Shown in pieces: positions 30,896 to 42,108 of a stretch of 64,000 bases of DNA. The number at the start of each line of letters is the position of its first letter. Within the stretch, counting starts at the first letter, position 1. Made by a program: the position numbers and the translations under genes. Under the pieces are notes generated by a model. The model made no database searches, was not told the origin of the DNA, and saw nothing but the letters and a program-made list of their open reading frames with translations. Origin of the DNA: Fremontodendron californicum (taxonomy: Eukaryota; Streptophyta; Magnoliopsida; Malvales; Malvaceae); NCBI GenBank assembly GCA_030761205.1, contig JAULJL010000002.1:43240814-43304813 (forward strand), given 5' to 3'.

Positions 30896-33543
30896 ATATT
30901 TGCCACCCAAAACAACCTCCCATTTCGGTAAGACTTTACCTCCTTATCATTCTTAACTGTCTTGTTTGTTTTTTTTTTTTTTAATTCCTTAGTAATGAAA
31001 TGCTGTTGCTTTTGGTTGGGGTTGAATTTGAGGAGCATTAGGGACAAATGACAATTATTTTTTATTTTTTTTAGAAATGAGGACATTACATTTACCAAGT
31101 TTCTCCCGTTTTCATTAGACTGTAATGGTAGGGGCTTGAATGTTGAAAGCAAGTGTTCAGTGTGTCTGAATTTCATGATATAAGTACTGTAGAAGTAGGA
31201 CATATAGGAACAGCCAAAGAAATCAGTTTGAAATTTTGGGTTTTTATGAATAAATCTGAAAGTTTTCAGATGGCTACATTCTTTGTACTAAGGTTATGGT
31301 AATCCTACTTTCATAGCAATCTAATTTAATCTATACTTTTTACAAGCTACACTCACTTCATCATGAACTTGCCTTCGTGATCAGCAAAAGACTCCATATC
31401 ATCACTTACTCAACTTTCTTGTGTTTAAGGCACTAGCTAAATCAAGAACATGTTGAGACTTAAGACAATTAATAGCTAGGCAGCTTCATTTATGCTAGTA
31501 ATTTGTGTTGTTTATTTAGTGATGTGAAAGACTCAATCTCCCAATTTTCTTCTTTTCTCCATTTTGCTTGTCAGTTAGATTGTCATAGTTGAGTGGGGTT
31601 TGTTGTTGCCTGTAGCTTGAATGTCAAGAGAAAATGCCTATGTTATAAGTTTTCGATTGCTGGATGATTATTTTCGTTTCCTTGCCTTGTTTTCCAGGAA
31701 GAGAAGGGTGATTCCAGAGAATGGATAAATGGAAATTGATGCTTGATTTGATGGGACCTTTTTCAAGCAACCAATGAAGGAAGAAAATGGATTTAAGGTC
31801 TCTTTTGTTAAATGATTGTAGGGTTTTGTTTGGTCAGTTGTTGGCCTGCATTATTATTCTGAAAAAGGAACTATGGTTTTTAGTTATCCTTATATACAGT
31901 ATACTGATCAAAAAGTAAGTAAAATTTGAGAAGCAAATTAAGTTGGGAAGTTTTTATGGGTCCATGCAGGTTGATTTTGCTATAAAATCGTTAAATTGAT
32001 ATTCACAAAGTTTAATATGTGGAATGCATCTTGAAATGCTGCTGTTACAAAGGAAAGAAAAGTTTTTTGTGATTGGTAGAAGTGTCAGGACATGTTGCTG
32101 TTTATATATAATCGTTACTATTTTTATTTTTTTATCTTGCTTGGAATTTAATCATTTTTTTAGGAGAACCCAAAATGTCATCCAAGTACATTGAGGATTT
32201 GGCAGTTCTAGCATGTGTCTTCAAAGTTGGAGTACATTTCCAAGTAAGCTAACAAATGAGACAAATTGTCAATTTCTTTTTTGTGTGTTAAAACATTGTT
32301 ATGTCATTCTCCAGTAGATCTTGTGTGATTTTCTGAGATTATATTCATCTGAACTCTTAAGGCAATAAGAATTATATGTGACCACTCTTATTTTTATCAA
32401 TCTCGTTTGGAAGTTATGCTGAAAAAGAAAAACTGTTCTTTGATGTAAAAAACAGTAGCCAAGCTACAATCATTGTGCAGTTGGATTTAGATGACCGCAT
32501 TGAATCCGTCTCTCAGGCTCCATAGTCCATAGCCTAGTCTTAGTGTTTGACTCACAGTCCATTTGGGCTTGATCCAACCCAATGATGTATGGACAATGGA
32601 TAGATTTCCACTCCCTGGCGTAGAAAATAAGAGGAAGGAATATTGGTGGGTTAAATATAAGCAGAAAATGTATTTTTTTTCTTTCTTTTTGAAATATAGA
32701 AAATGTATCTTTGAGAACGTTGGTTGATTCAATTTGTTAAGTATTCATTAGTGTTTTGACAAGTATTAGGATTCGAGTTTTATCAACAGTCTCATTTGGT
32801 GGGGATCTGTAAATATTACTATTAATTCTTTATGAAACTTGTGAACTTTTGACCCTATATTGATATAATCTTCTTTCAACTAATGTTTTTTTTTTTTTTA
32901 AATGTAAAGGATAAAAAAAGAGAATATATATGTAAGGATATAAAATTGATACAAATGGCACAAAGCGACAAAAGAAAATAGTTGGATTGTTTAATTAAAA
33001 GAGTGAAAGATTATGATCATCTGGAATTATCAAAATTTGATCTTATATTCAATCTAATTCAAATCAGGATATAAATGAATAACAACCTGATTGGTGAGCA
33101 ATACTAGCCAGTTCTCAAATCTCAATCTCACTCTCACCAACCTCCCTCCTTTTCCTTAACAAGTGGGTTTGTTGACACATTGACCCACTACCATCTATGA
33201 GACATTATTTATGCCCCTTTTGTTTGTTTCCAAATTTCCGCCACTGTTCCGTATTTATTGGCTAACTTTCATTTCTCAAATAAATAAATAAATAAAAGTT
33301 ACAATAATCACGCCTTAACCAGCAGAAAATAAAAATTATTATTATTATTATTATTATTTATTATTACTAGTAGACAAAAAGAAGGTACACTCACCAACCC
33401 CACCAAAAATATAAACAAAACTCTTAACTCTACGAGTTGCATACTTGCGTTGCACCCACCGGGAGGAAGCAGTTCGCAGTTTGTATTGAAGTATAAGACT
33501 ACAACTCTACTAGTGTTGGGGGTTGTCGAGATTTACATTAGAA
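30896..33543. other. Intergenic, no convincing gene
   Basis: Scattered acceptor/donor-like sites occur (e.g. around 31698-31798 and 32162-32243), but no exon shows a recognisable protein. A ~100 bp stretch at about 32490-32590 resembles the promoter region at 30340-30440. A (TTA)n microsatellite lies at about 33334-33366. The last ~100 bp should be the promoter and leader of the H-protein gene. Confidence 0.5.
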
Positions 33544-35806
33544 ATGGCTTCAAGAATGTTGTGGGCTTCAAGGGCTGCTTCTTACCTCAGGATCTCGGTC
33601 TTCCATAGAGGGTTTTCCACTGGTAACCCATTGTCCTACTAACTTCCTTGTCTCTCTTCTTTGTATTGTTTTCATGGTTTCTTATGTTTGTTAAATGATC
33701 ATGGGGACACTGATATCCAAAAAATGGTTTTGGATGTTGATTGAAATCGGGATCTCTTTTTTTGTGATTGATCCAAGATTTTACCTTTTAGAAAGAAAAA
33801 AATATATTTATTTATGTGACTGGGTTGTTTTTTTATGCTAATGCATAGCGTTAGAGTTTTTGGATTTCTGTTTTATTTTAGATATACGTGTCCCAAATTT
33901 CCGTAATCTGGAATTTCGTTTCTGATCAACCCTCTGCAGTCGTTCAGTTAGAGCCATTAAACTTCTCTTTCAATTTTGATTTTACAAAACATCTTAAAGA
34001 TTAAGAAAGGAGCCTAAAGCTTTTCATCTTTTTTTTTCTTTCTATACAGCATTTGTAGATTTAGAAACATGTTTCATACTTGACACTAGAACATTAGGAG
34101 TGATGGTAATCTTGGTGGTGATGCAATCGGTGTGGTTGAGGCAGGGGATAGTTGCAACTGGCAAGTATTGGTGCAGGTGGTTGAAGCAATGTGGTTGTGT
34201 TGCTCATGAAATTAATGACGTTAGAGTTTGGCCTGATTGTTCCTTTATTTGGAGATGAAAAACAATTGTCAAGAAACCATGAAATAGCAGTGCAAACCAA
34301 CTGAAACTGTACATGCATCTTTTGTGCACTATTTCTAATAACACCTCCCTCCTTGCAGTCCTCATTTCTTAATATCAGCTGTCGGTCTATCTGAACAAAT
34401 ATAACTGAGAATGAGGGTTGGTATAGCTTGCCAAATGGATTTAGGGGATAGCACCAATTTAGTAGTGCAACTGATTAATGGGAAGTAAAATATGTATATA
34501 TTGTTTATTAATTCCTCACATTCATTATGATTCATCATGCTATGCACTCCCATAGCCATTAGGTGCAGTCTGTTGTTAAACAGAGTCAAGTGATATTCTC
34601 GGATGTTTGCCTACTGATATATATTGTTAAATATATGAAAATTTGAAATAGAAATTAGTAGAAACTGAAAGGAATCTAAACTTTTCAGATTCTTGGTATG
34701 TTGTCCTTAACCTGTGGTGGGCATGTTATCTGTTATCTTAGAATGAACTTCTTAATTTTAGAGTTCAGCGGTGACGTATCTGTACTGTTGAGCTTTACAT
34801 CTGGAATTAAAATGCCTTAGCAGTGTGTGACTGTGTGCACCATGATATAACTTCAAACTTTTCTCTCTATGGAAGAATTGTTCCTTGTTCCTTAAAAGGG
34901 ATAAGAAAGCACCTTAGAGCAAAATACCTTCATGGAGAAATTTTGTTAAAGTACATGATGAATATTATTGTGATATTTATTGTAGGTGCTCTACTACCTA
35001 TGATGCATTTGTATGAAAAGGATATTCGATTCTTTTGATCCCATAATCGGCTATAATTTGCGGTTTTATTTGTGTCTAGAGTTTGCTGCTACTTTATCTA
35101 TTTTTTCCCTTGTTATATCTTGTTGTTTGTGTTACTGCAGCTAATAACTCTCTTCTATTCCTGCAGTTTTAAAGGATCTGAAATATGCTGATTCTCATGA
35201 ATGGGTGAAGGTTAATGGTAACGCTGCCACAATTGGTATAACCGATCATGCTCAAGATCATTTAGGTGATGTTGTGTATGTTGAATTACCTGAAGTGGGA
35301 GCTGCTGTAAAGCAGGGTGAGAGTTTTGGAGCAGTTGAAAGTGTCAAGGCTACTAGTGATGTTAATTCTCCTGTTTCAGGAAAAGTGGTTGAAGTTAATG
35401 AAGAGCTCAGCAACTCTCCTGCTTTGGTTAGCACTTTTATCCTATTGTAGACCATTCCTTTCAAAAAAATCTGGTTTTTTGAATTCAATTATACTAATTG
35501 TGCCTTCTGAACTGGGTTTTTGCTTTTCAAAGTGTGAAGTGTCCTCCTCTATGTGTCTGCATGTCTTTCCCAGAATGAGCTACAGTCATAAAGGATAATT
35601 TGGATGTTTTAAATGTCTTTTAGTAATATAGTATTCGCTTTTGCTTATGTCTACAATCTTTGTTGGTCACAATTTAGGCTAACTCGAGTCCATATGAGAA
35701 TGGATGGATTATAAAGGTTGAGATGAATGATGCCGGGGAGTTGAAAAACTTGATGGACTCAGAAGAATACTCCAAGTTCTGTGAGGAAGAAGATTCAAAG
35801 CATTGA
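33544..35806 (+). CDS. GDCH: Glycine cleavage system H protein, mitochondrial
   Basis: Three exons joined in phase: 33544-33622, 35167-35426, 35678-35806 (468 nt, 155 aa). Residues 1-25 are a mitochondrial presequence (MASRMLWASRAASYLRISVF). The mature part has LKYADSHEWVKV, ITDHAQDHLGDVVYVELPEVG and the lipoylation site ESVKATSD with Lys87, then SPVSGKVVEVN and the terminal PYENGWIIKVEMND and EEYSKFCEEEDSKH. The lipoyl arm shuttles the aminomethyl group between the P, T and L proteins of glycine decarboxylase in the matrix. That reaction is central to photorespiration and one-carbon supply. The first intron is long (1.5 kb), after the presequence, as is common for organelle-targeted proteins. 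All key residues are present, so it should be functional. Confidence 0.93.
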
Positions 35807-37253
35807 CCAGATGCGCTGGCCATGTTGGATCTCGACTCGAGGCATTCTGCTGAGAGGGATGCTACGCAGAGAGAAATAACAGCTATATCCGAGAAGCCGA
35901 CTGGTTGAGAAATGTAGCTTCCTTCTTGATGTTTCTGTTTCTATCAGACCCCTTATTTTGGATTTTTTATTTGGTGTCATGTTTTCTTAAGCTAAGATCA
36001 AGGAAATAATGATTTAGGGTTTGGAAGTGATTTTAACTATCACTGTTGTGGCAAATTTGGGTTTTCGTAATGGAAATGATGCTGGTAAGCAGCATTTCAA
36101 AACAATGCAGCATTAATAATTCAAGAATGATTCAGGTTGAGGTAAAAAAACAAAATATAAGCGAATTGATGTTGTTTACTTGCATCCAATAACCAGCCAG
36201 GATGATGGTGAAATGGTTGAGGCCTTTCATATTTGCGTTCAAAAATCAAAATGTTGCCATGGCACCGGCTCTAATCCTTCTTTATCTTTTTTTTTTTGAG
36301 AAAGGGTAGAGCTTATCGTATCCAATTAACTACCAATTAAGCAAAGTTAGAAGACTTAAGGTCCACTAGAATTTAACTTTTCTAAAGTTTTAAATTATGC
36401 CATGATAATAGGCTTATGAGGGGAAAGATAATATTATTCCTATGCTTTTCCAATTAGTTTCCGCAAACTATCAGAAAATTCTGGCCAAGGAATATTTGTG
36501 AATCGCTTTCGCCTTTACTTAAATTAAACCCTTTTAAAAGCCTCTCAACTCAAGAGTCAAGACTGTCGAAATAAAAATCTGAAACCTCGAAGACCCACGA
36601 AACATTCTTCAAAGCTGAAGTGATATATGTCTGTCTCATCCTCACTTTCACTAATCCCTCAAATTGCTTTCTTCTCTGTAACTGTAAGTCCCTCTCTCTC
36701 TCTCTAATTATGTCTGTTCTTTTTCCCTTTTCTTCAATTGGATGCTCTTCTTTCTTTTCAATTTCTTTGGAATTATAGTTGCTTTGGATGAGCAGAGAAT
36801 TTAAAATAGGATTACAAGGATCTTGGCTTGGGAGTTATAATAATTACATTATCAGAGGGAATGATCGGGTTAAAGGGCGCTTAAAGATTAAATCTTTTAC
36901 GTTTTTTTTTTTTGTAATGCTCAGTTACTTTTGTTTGCGTAAATATTTCTTATTGACTTGTTAACTTGTTTTAAATCAAATGTCGACGTGAGGACTTCTC
37001 TGATATGTCCTATAGGCTTAGGCACCTAAAACTTACATGCAGGTGCCATTAATGCTCCCTTTAGCATTAAACCTTTATGACCCTTGGAACATATGACAAA
37101 AAAAAAATGTATACTTTACACTACCTTATGATTCACAACCAAATGAAGAGATGATTTTTTTGACTTATTGGATGTAAAATTTCAGTGTTCATTAATATGG
37201 CGATACTGCTTACTTTGTATGAGTTGCTAATTTATTTTAGATGAATCATGCAG
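35807..37253. other. 3' UTR, intergenic, and likely upstream relic of a CPN60 gene
   Basis: No complete gene. 36190-36300 (gatggtgaaatggttgaggc ... then a T-run) may be a tRNA-derived SINE remnant. Around 36660-36690 a pyrimidine-rich leader ending in a donor-like ctgtaagt could be the 5' exon of the CPN60-like pseudogene, but no N-terminal coding exons follow it. Confidence 0.4.
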
Positions 37254-37892
37254 GATGCAATGTTGTTATTTTTGAGTTTAAGACACTTAAAGTAGTTAAT
37301 GATTGTGTCACCATTGCTCGGACTATAGAGCTTTCTGATGCAATTGAGAATGAAGGAGCAATGCTGATACAAGAGGTCATTCATGGTTTGCTAGATCTTT
37401 CTCCTTAAGCTTGTATGGTCTATTTTGGGAAATAAACAATCAGATATATGTAAGTTTTATGTGCCTCAATGCAGGTTGCAAGTAAAAATGAATGATTTGG
37501 CTGGTGATGGTACTACCACTGCAATCATTTTAGCTCGAGCCATGATCAAGTTTGGATTTATTGGCAGTTTCTTTTGGAGGCTAATCCTGTTTCTCTGAGG
37601 AGGGGAATGGATAAGACTGTGAAAGAATTGGTCAAGGCCCTGAAGAAGAAAAGTTTTCCGGTGAAAAGGAGGAATGATATAAAAGGTTGTTATTTATGTT
37701 TCATGTGGATTTTCTCAACAAATTATATCATATTTTTGGAAGAAACTTTTTTTGATAATTTGGAACTCTTCCTTCTTTTCATAGCTGTGGCTTCAATCTC
37801 TGCTACTGCTGCTAATGATGAATTTATTGGGAACTTGATTGCTGAAGCTATAGACAAGATTGGCCCTGATGTAGTAATCAACTTGGTTATCA
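37254..37892 (+). pseudogene. Chloroplast chaperonin CPN60-alpha-like fragment (unprocessed pseudogene)
   Basis: Three exon-like pieces with intact splice borders: 37254-37375 (TLKVVNDCVTIARTIELSDA, then IENEGAMLIQE), 37475-37685 (DLAGDGTTTAIILARAMIK, then NPVSLRRGMDKTVKELVKAL), 37785-37892 (AVASISATAANDEFIGNLIA, then EAIDKIGPDVV). GDGTTTA is the ATP-binding signature of group I chaperonins. The sequence is closest in style to the alpha-2 type. Damage includes an extra A in the lysine run near 37485 that shifts the frame and a second shift near 37560. The N-terminal exons and everything after the third piece (apical and most of the equatorial domain) are missing. Introns are retained, so it arose by DNA duplication and not by retroposition. 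Confidence 0.85.
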
Positions 37893-39948
37893 TTTATTGC
37901 TACCATTTGCCCAAAACTAGTTTCATCAATAGTCCATTATTTTTTTATCCATTATTTTTCAGTACATTTATTATTACCATTGACATGTGTAAGATCCACT
38001 CATTAATTGTGAAAATCTCACTTGTGAATGGTGATTAAAATGTACTAAAAAATAATAGATTGAAAAAGTAATAGAAGGGAACCGGACCCTCATCAGTACC
38101 ACTACTAATGTTATGATAAACTCATCAACAAGCTAAGCTATTACATAAAGTTGGATGTCCGAAATCATATGATTTATTATTGGCTCTACAAATCTTTGAA
38201 TGGCTGCACCTTCTCCTCCATCAAAATTTTTCCTTTTAATTTTTTTTGTTCCCATTTATGACGCCAATAATGAGTTTGAGTGACATCATGAATACCAAGG
38301 CAAGAAGATTAATGGGATGTTACATAACAAACTACCATATCGTTGGTAAAAGAACATTGTACCTACCATTTGGTGAACTCTTCATAAGACTTTCTTTTCT
38401 TTTTTTTTTTTTCCACTACTTTACAATGTGAGCAGAGGCAGAGAACAGATCCCATTTCCCCTTTTCAGTTTAGATAGATAGCATCCTTCTTTTCATGGTT
38501 CAAGAGTCAAGACTAACCACTCCTAGAAAACAGACAAATAAAATTGAATATAATAAATCTAATTTTGGGGTTCAATAAGAAAAATCTATTGGTAAATCAG
38601 TGAATCAAAAGTCCTATGATTCATTGATTTGAAACGACTAGATTAGACTAGTTCTTTTCTTCTTCTTTTAAAAAAGATAAAAAAATTGATAGTGGTCTTC
38701 TTTATCACATAACCACTGCCATGAACATTCTAATTAAGGATGCAATCCTAACAATTAAAAATTAAATCCTTTTTTGACATTTTGCTTGCTTCAATAAACC
38801 AAAATAAATATTATTCATAAAAGTCCTAACTGCTCAATTTCTTTTGGTTGGTTTTCCAACTTTTTTCTTTTTTTTTTTTTTTGGTTGCTAACACAAAAAC
38901 GAAATAAGTATTTTGGATTAGCATGATTGATTTGATGAAGAAGAAAAAAAAATTGATGGATTCATTAATAATGGTGATGGATCAAATTTGATAAGTTAAT
39001 TATCCATTCTTACACTCATTCATTCATATTATAACAGTAAAAAAGAAAAAATAATGATGGATTGGTGGCTTAATGTCCAAGCCAAGTATGTCCTCCACTT
39101 CTCCTCATAACCCAAAACAAAAATCACCTAATCCTTCTATTCTTATATTTTAATTTATAATGATAAAAGATAGTCAAAAAATATTATTATTTCTTACATA
39201 TGTATATATTTATATATTTTTTTTGACAGAGAAAGAAAGAGGACCTACCAATTCATGTGCTCCACTAATACTAATAATAATATGCTTGGGATTTAATCAA
39301 GTACTCATGGATGCATGGTCATTGCCATGCCACCACCATTGCAAAAGTATTTTTAATCATTAATTTTCATTAATTTGCATATAATTTTATCCTCTTCATA
39401 TATATATATATTTACTGTTCCAACAAAATGTAATTAGATTTAATAATTCATGTATTCATGTTGTGTTCGTGTATTTTTTCATGTCATAGTCAAATTTAAG
39501 GTGTTTTATATTTGTATAAATTTTGACGTGTTAATAATTTATATTATATAGATTTTGATATATTCGTGTATTCGTGTTGTGTTCGTATTTTTTCGTATCG
39601 TATTTTAATTTTTTTTTCATGTCATATTTAATATTATCATGTCTAAATATAATATTGAAAAAAAAAAATTTTATTTTTACTAGAATCTGTCTGCCATTTA
39701 TTAATTTTTTTTACAAGAAAATTATTAAGCCAAGCATGAGCATGAGCATGTAGGTTGGTGATAGTGATGGACCACTATTGTTTAGAGGTAGTGGTGACTT
39801 CAGCTCCAAATTTGTGTACAAATGTAAATACATTAACATTAGTACTAAAGAATAAAGATGTTTCTCGACAAAGTCAAACAGAAGACCGCCACGTCATGTG
39901 TAACGGTAAATTTCGTTCTCAAACTATTTCGATGTACGCGTTATTTTC
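37893..39948. other. Intergenic, no gene seen
   Basis: AT-rich. Contains poly-T runs (about 38398-38412 and 38867-38882), (TA)n near 39400 and the cgtgtt-rich repeat at 39440-39640. Open frames here are short and match nothing recognisable. Confidence 0.6.
39440..39640. repeat. Degenerate gtgttcgtgtattttttc repeat
   Basis: Two imperfect copies (about 39448-39535 and 39557-39640) of text like ttcatgttgtgttcgtgtat with T-runs and tcatgtcat. A related sequence in the opposite orientation lies at about 54475-54680. It probably derives from a dispersed element family that I cannot name. Confidence 0.5.
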
Positions 39949-41245
39949 TTTTTTTTTTGGATAAGTAGATTTTCATTTATCCAAGAAAGCAGCAGTGCTG
40001 CTACATGTTACAAAGCTAGCTTAGCCTTGCTAAACAAATCAGAAAACCAATGCCATTAAACAAACATGTCTGCATTTAACCTCCAAGAATTACATAAAAA
40101 CGTATTAACTGAATCTCTTTTAATCTTCCTAAGATCACTTAACCTGGTCGAGATCATGTCTCTCACTTGCTCAGTGAGGTGCTCCTCCTTTTGCTCAGTT
40201 GAGTTGAACAAACGATTGTTTCTTTCCTTCCAAACTAGGTAGATAACTGCGTTCCAAGCAAGCCTCAATATTGTTGTGATTAGAGTTTTACCTCTGAGGT
40301 TGACAGAGGCCCATTGAAACTCTACATTCCAACATGCAACCTGCCTTTTTAATCCACAAAGTACCATCACTCTCTGCCATATCTGTTTCGAGTAGGAGCA
40401 AGTGAACAATAGATGATCCCTGGTTTCCCTCTCTTGTTTGCACAGCAAACATTTATCATCCACTGCCATTCCCCAGGAGATAAGCCTATCTTTTGTGTCC
40501 AATCTATTTAGGATTGCCATCCAGGAGAGCATAGAATGCCTAGGAATATTAAATTTACACCATACCAACTTATACCAAGCCACTTTCCCAGCTGAAGGTG
40601 TGATCTTGTTCCATACTGCTGACACTTGGTACTTTCCCTCAGGGAAAGGCCATTTACAGCTTCCATCAGCAGTTGTGAGAACTATTCTGGCAGCCACCTC
40701 TCTCAATTGCATGATCTTCCTCCAATTCCAACTGCTCCCACTCTGGATAGAGATGTGCCATGGATCTCTATCCTTCAATACATAAGTCTTGATCCAGGCT
40801 ATCCATAGAGAGCCTGCTTCAATCAGTACAGCCCAAAAATTCCTTAGAATACATGCCTGATTCCAAGTGACAGTGTCCTTTACACCAAGTCCCCCTTCTG
40901 ATTTTGGCAGACAAATAGACTTCCAGCTAACTTTAGCTCTCTTAGCTTGGCCTTCCTTCCCTTTCCATAAGAAGTTTGAGCATAGCTGCATCAACTTCCT
41001 TATGCACTGCTTTAGCTCCCTTAGCTTGGCCTTCCTTCCCTTTCCATAAGAAGTTTGAGCATAGCTGCATCAACTTCCTTATGCACTGCTTGGGCAGAAC
41101 AAAATGTCTGCACCAGAAGTTCTGCAGGTGAAACAGAACTGATTGGATAAGCTGAAGCCTTCCAGCATAAGACAAGAATTTTGTTGCCCATCCTCTAACC
41201 CTTGCTGTCACCTTCTCCAAAAGTGGCTCACAGTCTGTCATGATT
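39949..41245 (-). mobile_element. 5'-truncated LINE (L1-type non-LTR retrotransposon)
   Basis: On the minus strand the element ends in an A-run (39949-39958 on the plus strand is T). It keeps only the 3' end of its ORF2. 40994 down to 40056 is an open frame of 312 codons covering the C-terminal part after the RT: FLWKGKEGQAKRAKVSW, PKSEGGLGVKD, GWKI-like spacers, then a zf-RVT motif CLLCKQERETRDHLLFTC. The RT catalytic core (YADD) is absent. A 79-bp tandem duplication (40931-41088) near the 5' edge breaks the frame. I could not find a target-site duplication. The element lies about 0.9 kb upstream of the NAP1 start codon, close to its promoter. Confidence 0.88.
40931..41088 (-). repeat. 79-bp tandem duplication inside the LINE
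   Basis: ctttagctc(t/c)cttagcttgg and the following text to ttatgcactg occur twice, at 40931 and 41010. Only one or two bases differ between copies. 79 is not a multiple of three, so the duplication shifts the ORF2 frame. Confidence 0.88.
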
Positions 41246-42108
41246 AATCTTCTAGTGACTAATGGTACCCGAGGTATCGGACAGGCAGTGTCATTATTAT
41301 TAAAAAAGATAAAAATATCTAAACTAATTGGGAAAATAATTTCCTTTATTTATAAATAAACCGTCACTTGGTTTAGCCTTCACGATTCAAGAATTCCAGC
41401 TCTGCTATTCTCCCCCTCCCTTTTTCTCTTTCAGATCTGGAGCCGATGCTCTTTAAAGACCAAGAAAGAAACCCTCTCTTTTGCAAACCTAACTTCTAAA
41501 TCCGAACCTTACTTTTTTTTTTTTTCTCCTTTTCTTTTCTCTTTCTTGAAATTCTTAACGACAATTGTTTCTTTGTTGCTTTCTGTCTCTGTGTCTGGTT
41601 CTTCACAGAATGTGGTAAAGCTGAGCTGTGGTATAAATCCTTTCAACTCACACACTTTTACTTTTATGTTTTTAAGTTTCTAATTTTGGATATTTTCTTT
41701 TTTTTGTTTTTCATTGTTGGATTTTTTTAGTTAGTTTTGTTTTAAGATTGCACTACTCCACGAAAGCTAAAATTATTCGGTTTTTACTTTGAGTTTGAAA
41801 TATTTGTATTTTTACTTTATTTTCTTCGTTAAGCATATTTTTAGTAAGTAAAGTGAAAGTTGATACTACATGCAAACGTTTCACAAAATGGGTAATTAGG
41901 TAAATTGGAAGATTAAATACTGTATTTTTCTTTTCTCTTTTCTAACTTTCTGACTGAATTAAGGCATTGGATTCTTCCTCTTTGAATTGAGTGAGCTGAA
42001 AAGGGAACAGAAAAACAACTCTTTACAGTGCAGTTTGTGGGACTATATATAATTATGGTCCTAATTCGAACTTCCATTTGCAGATACTTTGAGTGAATTG
42101 ACTCATTC
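41246..42108 (+). promoter_or_regulatory. Presumed NAP1 promoter, 5' UTR and UTR intron
   Basis: A pyrimidine-rich leader begins near 41395. A donor-like ctgtg/gtataa at about 41630 and the acceptor tttgcag at 42077-42083 suggest one intron in the 5' UTR. The second UTR exon (42084-42108) leads directly into the ATG. Only ~150 bp separates the leader from the LINE. Confidence 0.45.

Noticed and set aside
31690..32250. A spliced gene after the rps19 relic
   Set aside because: Good-looking acceptor and donor words exist, but no exon translation resembles a known protein and phases do not link.
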